The notes: generated by a model not told the origin, from the letters alone. DNA of 28,550 nt from CAZGAH01 sp964523295 (GCA_964523295.1 CAZGAH010000054.1:1-28550); one strand, 5' to 3'. Positions 7,187 through 15,918 are shown, numbered from the stretch's first letter. Program-made: numbers and translations.

Positions 7187-9259
7187 TCAGGCTTTTCGGG
7201 TCAGGCCCTGCACCGCGGCGTCCAGTTCGCGGATAGTGTCGGCCAGCTGAGCGAGCACGGTGCCGGCCCGCTTCATGCCGTCGGTGGTCTCTTCGGTAAT
7301 CCGGGTCACTTCGCTCACCGTGCGATTAATTTCCTCGCTGGCGGCGGACTGTTCAACGGCCGTGGATTCCGTCCCTTCCTCGGCCGNNNNNNNNNNTGCT
7401 CTTCGGAGGCCGTGGCGATGGACTGTATCTGCAACGCGCTGCCGTCGACCAGTTCGACAATGTGCCCCATAATCTGTCCGGAGGTCTCGGCTGCCTCGAC
7501 ACTGGCCACGATGTCGCTGGCGGCGGCGTCGACCGCCTCGACGTTCTTGCGCGTTCCGTCCTGGATTTTTTTGATGGCGTCGCCCACTTCCTTGGTCGCC
7601 GCCATGGTCTTCTCGGCGAGCTTGCGCACCTCGTCGGCAACCACCGCGAAGCCGCGCCCGGCCTCGCCGGCCCGCGCCGCCTCAATGGCGGCGTTGAGCG
7701 CCAGCAGGTTGGTCTGGTCGGCAATTTCGGTGATGACGTTCATGATGCGGCCGATACCCTCGGCCTCGCGTCCCAATCCGGCCATGGTCTCCTTGAGCGC
7801 CAGAACGCTCTTTTCGATCTGCTCGATGGACTGCACGGCCTTGCGCACGCCTTCGGAACCGGCCTTGGCGTTCTTCTTGGAGTCGTCGGCGTTTTCCGCC
7901 GCCTGCGATGCGTTGTGCGCAATCTCCATGACGGTCCCGTGCATCTCCTCCATGGACACGGCGGTTTCGTTCATCCGGTCGCGCTGCACGTTCATGCCCC
8001 GGGTCAGCTTTTCCACATGGCCCGAAAGGTCTTTCAGTCCATGGATGACCTGGGCGGACACCTCGCCGGCCTGCCGGGCGGCCTGCCGGATCGCCTCGTT
8101 CTGGGTCGAAATGATCGCCTCGCGGGCATGGACTTCGGTCATGTCCACGTAGGAGCCGGCCGCGCAGATTATTTTGCCGCTCAGATCGCGCACCGGAAAC
8201 AGCGTGCCCTGGAGTCTGAGCCGCTTGCCCGCGTCGCTGGCAAGCTCGATGTCCTGATGCACGGGCTGTCCGGACCGGAAGACCTCGTCCAGGCGTGTCG
8301 CCTGACTCTGGCCCCGGAAGAGCAGCTCGGCCAGCTGCCGGCCGGTATAGTCGGCGGGGCGTCCGGAGCGGCCGAACGCGGTCAGCGCCGCCTCGTTGAC
8401 GGAGCGGATCGTGCCGTCGGCATTGACGAGCAGAAAGGGGGTGGAGATGCCCTCAAGCACGCCCTGGGCCAGGCCAAGGCGCTCCTTGAGCGCCTCGGTC
8501 ATCCCGTTCACATCGCCCGCCAGTGTCTTGAATTCGCTGGCGTAATCCGCTGAGTCGAGGCTTTTGCCGTAATCGCCGTCGCGTACGCATTTGACGTAGC
8601 GCCCGATCATGCTGGCCGGCTGGCCCACGCGCCGCCAGATGAACAGCAGCAGGACATTGACCACAAGCACCAGCGCAAGGGCCATGCTCACGGTGATCCA
8701 TTTGGAGCTTCCTATATCCTCGGCGTGGGCGGCAATGGCCTGCCTGGTGGCGGCGNNNNNNNNNNCTGTCCTTGATCAATCCCAGAATCACGTCCTTGAT
8801 TTCGCGCCACAGGGGAGTCTCTTCCTTGGTGATCAGGCTGTAGGCCTCGACCTGCTTTCCGTTCCGGGCCAGATCCTGGGCCTTGCCTTTCAGTTCGGAG
8901 GCCTTGTCCCAGAGCGATTCCAGCTGTTTGAAAGTCGATCGTTTCTCGGGGGCGAGCGGCAGGGCCTGCGACAGCGACTCCTTAAAGGCCTTGTCGGAGT
9001 TTTCGTAATTCTTTTTCGCACTGGTATCCCCGGGATTGAGGATGATGTTGCGGGTGGCCTGCTCGGTCTGCAGGCCCTGAGCCCACAACTCGTGCAGGCG
9101 GAGCAGGTAGGGGATGCTCGTTTCGTTGAACGTGGAAAAGATGTTTTCTATATTTCGTCCGAGCGAGTAGTTCAGGCCGGCTACGCCGAGCATGACAATT
9201 GTCAGGAGCATGGATACGGCCAGAAGCGAAGCTTTCAGCGACATATTGCGCAGTGACAT
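7187..9259 (-). CDS. Methyl-accepting chemotaxis protein (4HB-type sensor, HAMP, PAS), interrupted by two N gaps
   Basis: The chemoreceptor starts at ATG 9259 after AAGGGGAAAGG. The N-terminal helix (SLLAVSMLLTIVMLGVAGL) and a second helix near residue 190 (ALALVLVVNVLLLFIW) bracket a roughly 150-residue helical periplasmic sensor of four-helix-bundle type. HAMP follows (about 207-260), then a PAS domain (about 262-385, TPFLLVNADGTIRSVNE), then the signalling hairpin with ADQTNLLALNAAIEAARAG and FAVVADEVRKLAEK. Reading past the 7387-7396 Ns in the correct frame gives SAASEEINRTVSEV and a natural stop at 7187, so the protein is complete at about 684 residues. The hairpin tip contacts CheA and CheW. 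There is no CheB/CheR-binding pentapeptide at the C-terminus (LTRKA end). The ligand is unknown. Confidence 0.92.
7387..7396. other. Assembly gap (10 Ns) in the chemoreceptor signalling domain
   Basis: Ten Ns lie between the codons for ATASEE and AEEGTEST. The flanking partial codons require a true gap of 3n+2. Two bases (GT) would restore an EEQSAEEG sequence typical of these receptors. Confidence 0.95.
8756..8765. other. Assembly gap (10 Ns) in the chemoreceptor periplasmic domain
   Basis: Ten Ns lie between GLIKD and AATRQAIAAH. The partial codons on each side (two bases plus one) sum to a whole codon, so the true gap is a multiple of three. Direct joining gives IKDSAATRQ in one frame. 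Confidence 0.95.
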
Positions 9260-9379
9260 GACCTTTCCCCTTGTTGGTACGCGGTATTGCGGCAAGAGCA
9301 TCCCCCGAGGGCAATGTCTCCGACGCCTCCCTTGCCTCCCCCTGAAGCCCTGAATGCCTGGCGAAAACGAACTCCTTTG

Positions 9380-9408
9380 ACTATGACTGTTTTTACCCGC
9401 GGCATCAA
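9380..9408 (-). promoter_or_regulatory. Possible sigma70 promoter of the chemoreceptor
   Basis: On the minus strand, TTGATG (9408-9403), a 17-base spacer and CATAGT (9385-9380) match four of six consensus bases at each box. It lies about 120 bases upstream of the chemoreceptor ATG. The call is by eye, and nothing else in this divergent intergenic region is better. Confidence 0.35.
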
Positions 9409-9622
9409 GAGCGGTAGCGAACTTCGCCGGGGATCCCGGCACTTGACGCGGCGTCAGCACTGGGCAGCGCGCACGGTCCACACGGCTTGACAGCCCCTCG
9501 CCCCACCACGTAGGCCTTTGCCGCGGTCGCTGCCTCCGACTGTCAACCCTGGTTGCCGAGCCCCATCGCGGGTGTCTGCGCGGGATGGTGGCGGCTGACG
9601 TTTCATGAAAAAGGAATGCATC

Positions 9623-10462
9623 ATGCCCAACCCAGGCGCTCTGGTTCAGCTCGTCAGTCCGCAAGGCAAGCGGTACCTCATACGCGTTCAGGCGGACGCC
9701 ACGGTCCATACGCACGATGGCGTGATCACGCACGACAAGCTGATCGGCGCCAGCTACGGCAGCGTCATCCATACGCACCTCGGTCGACCCTTCAGGATGT
9801 TGCGACCAACGCTCTACGAGCTGGTCAAGGGGCTCAAACGCCAGACTCAGATCATCTATCCAAAGGAGATCGGGTACATCTGCCTCAAGCTTGGTATTGG
9901 CCCCGGGGTTCGGGTCATCGAGGCGGGCAGCGGGTCCGGCAGTCTGACCGTGGCCCTGTCCTGGTATGCCGGGCCTGAGGGTCGGGTCTACACCTACGAC
10001 AGGCGGCCGGAGTTCTCTGAGCTGTGCGGCAAGAATCTTGCCTGGGCCGGCGTGGGCGCGAACGTGGAGCGCTTTCAGCGCGACATTGCCGAGGGGTTTC
10101 TCCAGCAGGGCGTCGATGCGCTGTTTCTGGACGTACGCACGCCCTGGGACTATCTGGACCAGGCCGTGGCGGCCGTCGCACCCGGCGCACCCATGGGCTT
10201 TCTGCTGCCGACCACCAACCAAATCAGCGATTTGCTGGCCGGGCTTGAGCGTGGGCCGTTTACCGACATCGAAGTGCTGGAGATCTTTCTGCGCCGCTAC
10301 AAGCCCGTTGCCGACAGACTGCGCCCGGCCGACCGCATGGTCGCGCATACCGGCTTTCTGGTCTTCTGCCGGCATCAACCGCAGGACAGCGGCACGAGCG
10401 GGGACCTGCCCCCGGAGGAGGCGCTTGCGGCGGGGTCCAATCCGGAACCAGGGCCTTTCTGA
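9623..10462 (+). CDS. trmI: tRNA (adenine-58-N1)-methyltransferase, TrmI type
   Basis: This is a 279-residue class I SAM-dependent methyltransferase. An N-terminal small beta domain (about 1-65) is followed by RPTLYELVKGLKRQTQIIYP, the characteristic TrmI linker. Next comes the SAM-binding motif VIEAGSGSGSLTVALS (about residues 98-113), an acidic residue in TYDRRPEF, and DALFLDVRTPWDYL. TrmI methylates A58 in the T-loop of tRNA as a tetramer in the cytoplasm. I start at ATG 9623 rather than the ATG at 9605, because AAAAAGGA just after 9605 is a well-spaced ribosome-binding site (seven bases) for the later ATG. It stands alone, divergent from the chemoreceptor. A TTGACA at 9487-9492 could be a -35 box, but I see no good -10 partner. 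Confidence 0.88.
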   Translation: MPNPGALVQLVSPQGKRYLIRVQADATVHTHDGVITHDKLIGASYGSVIHTHLGRPFRMLRPTLYELVKGLKRQTQIIYPKEIGYICLKLGIGPGVRVIEAGSGSGSLTVALSWYAGPEGRVYTYDRRPEFSELCGKNLAWAGVGANVERFQRDIAEGFLQQGVDALFLDVRTPWDYLDQAVAAVAPGAPMGFLLPTTNQISDLLAGLERGPFTDIEVLEIFLRRYKPVADRLRPADRMVAHTGFLVFCRHQPQDSGTSGDLPPEEALAAGSNPEPGPF

Positions 10463-10587
10463 ATTGCGCGGAAAGTCAAGGCAGTTGTAGCAGCCATTTT
10501 AAGGTGCTTTCTCCTGACGCGTCAAAAGGATACTTCTCCCATCTCCCCATTCGCTCATGTCACTGTTCGCCAGAATCGCAAGGGTGA

Positions 10588-10992
10588 ACCTGGAGAGCGG
10601 ACAGAGAAAAGCGTGGTGAGCGAGTCGCTTTTTGGCGCGCACATGTCGAAGCGTGGCGGACAAACGGCGTGAGTCAGTCGCGGTATAGTTGTGAACACGG
10701 CATCAGGCAAAGTGGTCTCAGCTACTGGATGCGCCGCTTCAAGACACCCTCAACGCCCTTACCGAATCCCAACCTCGTCGAGATTTCGACCGCAACGGTT
10801 ATTCAGGCCATGCGGTCGGTGTCTGATCCCGCGCCACTTACGCTCATGATTGAAGGTAGCTATCAGCTTGGCATTCATGACGATTTCTACGCGCGTTTCC
10901 TGGAAAAAGTCATCCGCACGCTCGAACGGCTACGAATCCCTTCCCCGGCAACAGCCGCGTCGGTGCCAGATCATATCTGCGCAACGAATTAG
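10588..10992 (+). pseudogene. tnpA: IS66-family TnpA (OrfA) remnant
   Basis: The frame open from 10588 reads FWRAHVEAWRTNGVSQSRY, then CEHGIRQSGLSYWMRRFK, the helix-turn-helix pattern of the IS66 accessory protein TnpA. The C-terminal part (PLTLMIEGSYQLGIHDDFYA, then RFLEKVIRTLERL) matches the usual end of that family. An in-frame TGA sits immediately upstream at 10585, and no ATG, GTG or TTG precedes the helix-turn-helix. The first start is a GTG at 10669, within the domain. TnpB and the DDE transposase that normally follow are absent. I therefore call it a degenerate solo fragment. TnpA is needed for IS66 transposition, but its biochemical role is poorly defined. Confidence 0.72.
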
Positions 10993-11316
10993 CTGGAAAC
11001 ACAAGCACGCAAAGCCCTTCTTCCGCCATACCTGCACCGAAGCCCCCTCACTACAAACGCCAATCCGACCGATTCATATCAGCCCGCCCCCCCTGGGAAG
11101 ACGGGGGTGTTTTGGTGCTTACGATGCAAATGCAATTGATTTCTCCGACTCAGCGCAAGCAGTAGCAATAAAACGAGAATGTCAATCATTTGATCCGCGT
11201 TTGAACAATATAAGCACTAAGCAAGAAACAAGTCCTTAAAACGCTACTTAAAATCGAATACACAAACGATTTGTTAAAAATTTATTCTGTCTTGTGAGTT
11301 CAATATGAGGAGGTGA

Positions 11317-11562
11317 TTGACTCACAAGGTACAGCGAAATTTTACAGAAGCTATCAGCGCGCGGATTGAACTACAGCGCCGACAAGGATTACCAAGCGGC
11401 ACGCCGCGCGATCCTCGGAACAACACGAGTCGCACCATCGGCGATGCCGAGCTACTGGCAAAGGCAGATGAAATGTTCCTGCTCATGGACACCATTCGGC
11501 TTGACAGCACTGGTGTAATCTGTAACCCGTTGAGAACGCTACCAACCGTATTTCACCCCTGA
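11317..11562 (+). CDS. Doubtful short open frame upstream of the sugar transporter
   Basis: An 81-codon frame starts at TTG 11317, three bases after a perfect AGGAGG. That spacing is too short for efficient initiation, and no other start lies at a better distance. The product is hydrophilic in its first half (ARIELQRRQG) with no domain I recognise and no signal or membrane segment. It ends 16 bases before the ABC ATPase start. It could be a small leader gene, a fragment of something larger, or chance. I list it because of the unusually strong ribosome-binding sequence. Confidence 0.25.
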   Translation: MTHKVQRNFTEAISARIELQRRQGLPSGTPRDPRNNTSRTIGDAELLAKADEMFLLMDTIRLDSTGVICNPLRTLPTVFHP

Positions 11563-11578
11563 TAGAACGGGAGCAGTT

Positions 11579-13141
11579 ATGGCGACTTTGCTCGAAATGC
11601 GCGATATCGTCAAAGCCTTCACCGGTGTCAAAGCGCTCGATGGGGTATCCCTGACGGTCGAGCAGGCCGAGATTCATGCGATTTGCGGCGAGAACGGCGC
11701 CGGGAAGTCCACGCTCATGCGTGTTCTCTCCGGCGTGTATCCCTACGGCTCGTACGAAGGCGATATCTTTTTCGAGGGCCGGCCGGCGATCTTTCGGAGC
11801 ATACGCGACGCCGAGCGGGCCGGGATCGCGATCATTCATCAGGAACTGGCGCTCATTCCCGAGTTGTCCATCACCGAAAATATCTTTCTTGGCCACGAGA
11901 TTGCCAGGCACGGGATCATCGACTGGGCCGCGGCCAAGGCCCGGGCCACCGACCTGATGGCGAGGGTCGGCCTGTGCGAGGATCCGGATACGCCGATCAA
12001 GAACATCGGCGTGGGCAAACAGCAACTGGTCGAAATCGCCAAGGCGCTCAGCAAGGACGCCCGGATTCTCATCCTCGACGAGCCGACGGCCGCGCTGAAC
12101 GAGGCCGATTCGCAGCATCTGCTCGACCTGCTGCGCGGGCTGCGCGCCCATGGCATGACCTGCGTGCTGATCAGCCACAAGCTCAACGAGGTCAGAGCCG
12201 TATCCGACGCGGTGACCATCATACGCGACGGCCGCACGGTCGAGACCATGCGGCCGGAGGGCGACGATCCGGACTGGCTCGACGAGGACCGCATCATCCG
12301 CGGCATGGTCGGCCGCGCCCTGACCTCCCGATTTCCGCCGCGTACGCCGGCCATCGGGGACGTGTTTTTCGAAGTGAGCGACTGGACGGTGCGACGCCCC
12401 GACGTGCCCGAGCGCTACGCCTGCAAGGGCGCGGGCTTCTTCGTCCGGCGTGGCGAAATCGTCGGCTTTGCCGGGCTGATGGGCGCGGGCCGGACAGAGT
12501 TGGCCCGGTCCATTTTCGGGCGCTCGTACGGGCTGTACGAGAAAGGGGCCATGCGCAAGAACGGCAAGCGCATCGATCCGCACACCGTGTCGCAGGCGAT
12601 CCGCGACGGCCTGGCCTACATCCCGGAAGACCGCAAGACCCTGGGCCTGAACCTGCTCGACGACATCAAGGTCTCGATCGTCTCTGCGGCCTTGCGGCGC
12701 ATCCTGCATCACGGCGCGCTCGATCTGCACCGCGAGTTCGCCGTGGCCGATGAGTATCGCCGCAAATTGCGCATCAAGTCCGCGGGCGTGGGCGTCAATG
12801 TCGCCAAGCTGTCCGGCGGCAACCAGCAGAAGGTCGTGTTAGGCAAGTGGCTCTTCACCGGTCCTGATCTGCTCATCCTCGACGAGCCGACGCGGGGTAT
12901 CGACGTCGGCGCGAAGTACGAGATTTATGAACTCATTTTTCAACTGGCGGCAGAGGGCAAGGGCGTGCTCGTCATATCCTCCGAACTCCCCGAGCTGCTG
13001 GGGCTGGCGGATCGGATCTACACGATCCGCGAGGGCGTCGTGACGGGCGTCCTGGACCGGAGCGAGGCGAGCCAGGAGCAGCTTATGCGGCTCATGACGG
13101 CATCCTCGGTGCAATGCCGGTGCGAAGCCGACGCCAGATAG
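11579..13141 (+). CDS. gguA: Sugar ABC transporter ATP-binding protein, GguA/MmsA type (tandem NBD)
   Basis: This 520-residue ATPase has two fused nucleotide-binding domains. The first has Walker A GENGAGKST at 37-45, a VGKQQLVEIAKAL signature and Walker B ILILDEPTAALN. The second has the degenerate Walker A GLMGAGRTEL usual in this family, then LSGGNQQKVVLGKWL and LLILDEPTRGIDVG. The GVYPYGSYEGDI segment is typical of the multiple-monosaccharide (GguA/MmsA) branch rather than RbsA or MglA. The protein powers sugar import from the cytoplasmic face. GGGAG lies six bases before the ATG. The permease-binding protein fusion starts 22 bases after the stop, so the two form an operon. The gene letter is by resemblance. 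Confidence 0.88.
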   Translation: MATLLEMRDIVKAFTGVKALDGVSLTVEQAEIHAICGENGAGKSTLMRVLSGVYPYGSYEGDIFFEGRPAIFRSIRDAERAGIAIIHQELALIPELSITENIFLGHEIARHGIIDWAAAKARATDLMARVGLCEDPDTPIKNIGVGKQQLVEIAKALSKDARILILDEPTAALNEADSQHLLDLLRGLRAHGMTCVLISHKLNEVRAVSDAVTIIRDGRTVETMRPEGDDPDWLDEDRIIRGMVGRALTSRFPPRTPAIGDVFFEVSDWTVRRPDVPERYACKGAGFFVRRGEIVGFAGLMGAGRTELARSIFGRSYGLYEKGAMRKNGKRIDPHTVSQAIRDGLAYIPEDRKTLGLNLLDDIKVSIVSAALRRILHHGALDLHREFAVADEYRRKLRIKSAGVGVNVAKLSGGNQQKVVLGKWLFTGPDLLILDEPTRGIDVGAKYEIYELIFQLAAEGKGVLVISSELPELLGLADRIYTIREGVVTGVLDRSEASQEQLMRLMTASSVQCRCEADAR

Positions 13142-13163
13142 TCGAATCAGAGAGAGGACGACC

Positions 13164-15503
13164 ATGAAAGGTATTGGACAATTCTTCAGCGGGAATATCC
13201 GACAGTTCGGAATGCTGTTCGCGCTCGTCGCCCTGACCGCCTTTTTTCAGTTCCAGACGAACGGCCTGGTGCTGACCTCGGCGAACATGATCAATCTGCT
13301 CAATGGCAACGCCTATATTCTCGTGCTGGCGATCGGCATGGCGCTGGTGATCATTGCCGGACACATCGACCTTTCGGTCGGGTCGGTAGCGGCCTTTACC
13401 GGGATTCTGACCGCGCTGGCGATGCGCGACTGGGGGCTGTCGCCCTGGGAGGGCGTTGCGCTGTGCCTCGCCGTGGGAGCGCTTATCGGCGCCTGGCAGG
13501 GTTTTTGGGTCGCCTACGTCGGCATCCCCGCGTTTGTTGCAACCCTGGCGGGCATGATGCTCTTCCGTGGCGCGAACCAGCTCGTGGGGAAGTCCAACAC
13601 CATTCCGGTTCCCGAGACCATCCAGTTCCTGGGCGGCGGCTATCTCCCGGCGATCGGCCCTGACACCGGCTACAACAACCTGACGCTGCTGCTGGGCGCC
13701 CTGGCCATTGTCTGGCTTTTCGCCAGTACGCTGCTCGGTCGCCGCGCCGCGGCCCGGCTCGGCGGCGAGCCTTCGCCCTGGGGGATGACGCTCGTCCGCC
13801 TGACGCTGCTGGGCGGCGTCATCGCCTTCCTGACCTGCCTTTTCGCCAGCGGACGGTCAGGCACCTCATTCCCTGTTCCCGGCCTGATTCTGCTCGGCCT
13901 GACCCTGCTCTACGGCTTCATCACCAAAAGGACCATTCTGGGGCGACATATTTACGCGGTCGGCGGTGCGTTGCAGGCGGCGAGGCTCTCGGGCGTCAAT
14001 TCGCGCCTTGTGATCTTTCTGGTCATGACGAACATGTCGGTTCTCGCCTCGCTGGCGGGATTGATGTTCGTCGGCCGCGCGACAGCCTCCGGGCCCTTCG
14101 ACGGCATGAACTGGGAGCTGGACGCGATCTCCGCGGTGTTTATCGGCGGTGCCGCGGTCACGGGCGGCGTGGGCACTGTCGTCGGCTCGGTTGTCGGCGG
14201 ACTGGTCATGGCCGTGCTCAATAATGGCCTGCAATTGCTGGGCGTCGGCGCCGACCTGACCCAGGTCGTCAAGGGGCTGGTGCTGTTGCTGGCCGTGGCC
14301 TTTGACGTCTACAACAAGACCCAGGGCAAGCCCTCCCTACTCGGACTGCTGCTGCGCTCAAGGACGGGCGAGGGCGAGGCCGCCGCGTCGGCCGCCAAAA
14401 AGTCCGGGATAGCGAAGCTGCTCCTGGCGCTGGTCGTCATCGCCGGCGGCGTTGTGCTCGCGTACGCGCTGTTCCGTGGCGGCTCCGGCGACGACGCAAG
14501 CCGTAGCGCAAGTCAGGGGGTCGGATTTCCCAAGAAGTCGCTGATCGGCGTCGCCCTGCCGCAAAAGACTTCCGAGAACTGGGTGCTCGCGGAAAGACTG
14601 TTCCAGGAAGGGCTGGCGAAGGCTGGGCTCCGTTCCGACGTCCAGTTCGCCAACGGCGGCGTTGCCGAGCAGCAGAATCAGATCCTGACCATGGTCGCCA
14701 AGGGCGCGAAAGTCATCATCGTCGGCGCCATTGACGGCTCGCAACTCAGCGCCCAGGTCAGGGAGGCCAAAAACGCCGGCGCCGTGGTCATCGCCTACGA
14801 CCGCCTGATCAAGAACACGGACGCCGTGGACTACTACGTGGCCTACGACAACTTCAAGGTCGGCGTGCTCCAGGGCAGGGCCTTGGTTGACGGGCTGAAA
14901 AAGTTCAAGGGTTCGCCCCCCTGGAACATCGAGCTGATCGCCGGCTCGCCCGACGACGCCAACAGTCAGGTCTTCTTCAACGGCGCCATGAGCGTTCTTC
15001 AGCCGTTGATCGATGACGGGACCCTGGTGGTCAAATCCCGGCAGTTGAGCTTCGCCCAGACCTCGACCCAGGGCTGGAAGGCCGAAAACGCGCAGCGGCG
15101 CATGGATACGATCCTGGCGGGAGTCTACAGCAAGGACAAGGTGGACGGCATTCTGGCGCCAAACGATACGCTTGGCCGGGCCGCCCTGATCTCCGTGAAG
15201 GCCGCGGGCAAAGATTTGCCGATTGTCACGGGGCAGGACTCCGAGGTCGAGTCGGTGAAATCGATCATGAAGCGCGAGCAGTACTCGACCATCAACAAGG
15301 ACACACGGGCTCTGGTCCACGAGGCCATCGCCATGGTCGACGCGCTCAGCCTGGGTCAGACTCCGGCCGTGAACGATACGACGAGCTATTTCAACGGGAT
15401 CAGGATCGTGCCGGCCTTTCTGCTCGAACCGCAGATCGTGACCTTCGAGAACGTCCGGGAAGCCTATGCGGATGACCCGATTTTGAAGGATCTCGTCAAA
15501 TGA
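13164..15503 (+). CDS. Fusion of GguB-type sugar permease and ChvE-type sugar-binding protein
   Basis: One uninterrupted 779-residue frame contains two transporter subunits. Residues 1 to about 390 are a BPD_transp_2 permease with many hydrophobic helices, including GHIDLSVGSVAAFTGI and the cytoplasmic loop GGALQAARLSGVNSR. After a charged linker, residues about 414-436 form an additional helix (IAKLLLALVVIAGGVVLAYA). From about 456 to 779 there is a ChvE/xylose-type periplasmic binding protein: LIGVALPQKTSENW, VIAYDRLIKNTDAVDYY, AGSPDDANSQVFFNGAMSVL and TGQDSEVESVKSIM. The extra helix would carry the binding domain to the periplasm and replace its signal peptide. Normally these are two separate genes. 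With the ATPase upstream, two genes make a complete importer. AGAGAGG precedes the ATG. No stand-alone binding protein is nearby. Confidence 0.9.
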   Translation: MKGIGQFFSGNIRQFGMLFALVALTAFFQFQTNGLVLTSANMINLLNGNAYILVLAIGMALVIIAGHIDLSVGSVAAFTGILTALAMRDWGLSPWEGVALCLAVGALIGAWQGFWVAYVGIPAFVATLAGMMLFRGANQLVGKSNTIPVPETIQFLGGGYLPAIGPDTGYNNLTLLLGALAIVWLFASTLLGRRAAARLGGEPSPWGMTLVRLTLLGGVIAFLTCLFASGRSGTSFPVPGLILLGLTLLYGFITKRTILGRHIYAVGGALQAARLSGVNSRLVIFLVMTNMSVLASLAGLMFVGRATASGPFDGMNWELDAISAVFIGGAAVTGGVGTVVGSVVGGLVMAVLNNGLQLLGVGADLTQVVKGLVLLLAVAFDVYNKTQGKPSLLGLLLRSRTGEGEAAASAAKKSGIAKLLLALVVIAGGVVLAYALFRGGSGDDASRSASQGVGFPKKSLIGVALPQKTSENWVLAERLFQEGLAKAGLRSDVQFANGGVAEQQNQILTMVAKGAKVIIVGAIDGSQLSAQVREAKNAGAVVIAYDRLIKNTDAVDYYVAYDNFKVGVLQGRALVDGLKKFKGSPPWNIELIAGSPDDANSQVFFNGAMSVLQPLIDDGTLVVKSRQLSFAQTSTQGWKAENAQRRMDTILAGVYSKDKVDGILAPNDTLGRAALISVKAAGKDLPIVTGQDSEVESVKSIMKREQYSTINKDTRALVHEAIAMVDALSLGQTPAVNDTTSYFNGIRIVPAFLLEPQIVTFENVREAYADDPILKDLVK

Positions 15504-15524
15504 TGGCAAGAGGGCAATTTTGCC

Positions 15525-15553
15525 TTGACATCGGCAGGCGAGAGGTCTAGAGG
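15525..15553 (+). promoter_or_regulatory. Sigma70 promoter of rpsT
   Basis: TTGACA at 15525-15530, a 17-base spacer and TAGAGG at 15548-15553 predict a transcript start near 15560 and a leader of about 40 bases. It sits in the only gap between the transporter operon and rpsT. Confidence 0.6.
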
Positions 15554-15599
15554 CTTTGTTTCTGCACCATTACCATATGTCCCTCGAGGAGTAAGCAAC

Positions 15600-15863
15600 G
15601 TGGCGAATCATAAATCGGCAATCAAGCGGCATCGGCAGAGTCTCACAGCACGCGCCCGGAATCGGATGGTGAAGACTCGGGTGAAAAACGTGATCAAGGC
15701 CGTTCATGAGGCCGTAGCGTCCAAAGATCCCGGCAAGGCGCAGGAAGCGCTCAAAGCGGCGACTTCCGTGCTGGACAAGGCCTCTACCAAAGGCGTGCTG
15801 CACTGGCGCAATGCCTCCCGGCGCATCTCCCGCCTGGCTCAGGTCGTCAATTCGTTGAGCTGA
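15600..15863 (+). CDS. rpsT: 30S ribosomal protein S20
   Basis: This 87-residue basic protein reads ANHKSAIKRHRQSL near the start, RVKNVIKAVHEAV in the middle, and VLDKASTKGVLHWRNASRR near the end, the helical pattern of bacterial S20. It binds the 5' and 3' minor domains of 16S rRNA in the small subunit. The start is GTG at 15600, with GGAG about eight bases upstream. Non-AUG starts are common for rpsT, whose product can repress its own translation in enterobacteria. The gene has its own promoter and terminator, so it is a single-gene unit. The sequence closely resembles Desulfovibrio-type S20 as I remember it, which is part of the taxonomic argument. Confidence 0.97.
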   Translation: MANHKSAIKRHRQSLTARARNRMVKTRVKNVIKAVHEAVASKDPGKAQEALKAATSVLDKASTKGVLHWRNASRRISRLAQVVNSLS

Positions 15864-15886
15864 GTCCGGACTCCCTTCGCTCTCTC

Positions 15887-15918
15887 AGCCCGCTGCACAG
15901 CCGTGCAGCGGGCTTTTT
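15887..15918 (+). terminator. rpsT: Rho-independent terminator of rpsT
   Basis: A perfect 12-bp stem, AGCCCGCTGCAC pairing with GTGCAGCGGGCT, has a four-base loop (AGCC) and is followed by a T run at 15914-15918. It lies 23 bases after the rpsT stop. Confidence 0.93.

Larger units (their letters stand above)
10463..11578. other. Gene-poor, lower-GC interval with mobile-element debris
   Basis: About 1.1 kb separates trmI from the sugar transporter. Composition drops visibly below the flanks, and 11,130-11,310 is AT-rich with many A runs. It holds an IS66 tnpA remnant, a C-run/G-run hairpin followed by TGTTTT around 11,086-11,113 that could be a weak terminator, a perfect anti-SD complement at 11308, and one doubtful short frame. 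I found no IS66 tnpB or transposase gene, and no clear terminal inverted repeats. Confidence 0.7.

Noticed and set aside
8453..10378. A long minus-strand frame running through the chemoreceptor start and opposite trmI
   Set aside because: The N-terminal part is antisense to a clear methyltransferase gene, and its downstream part enters the wrong frame after the N gap. The receptor starts at 9259.
10850..11239. A 129-codon frame overlapping the end of the IS66 tnpA remnant
   Set aside because: It is out of frame with the recognisable TnpA sequence, ends in compositionally biased DNA, and does not resemble TnpB.
11483..12730. A 415-codon minus-strand frame opposite the sugar ATPase
   Set aside because: It is the antisense of conserved ABC motifs and has no recognisable features.
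15501..15524. GGCAA/TTGCC hairpin after the transporter operon as a terminator
   Set aside because: The stem is only five base pairs with a long loop and no T run on the correct side.
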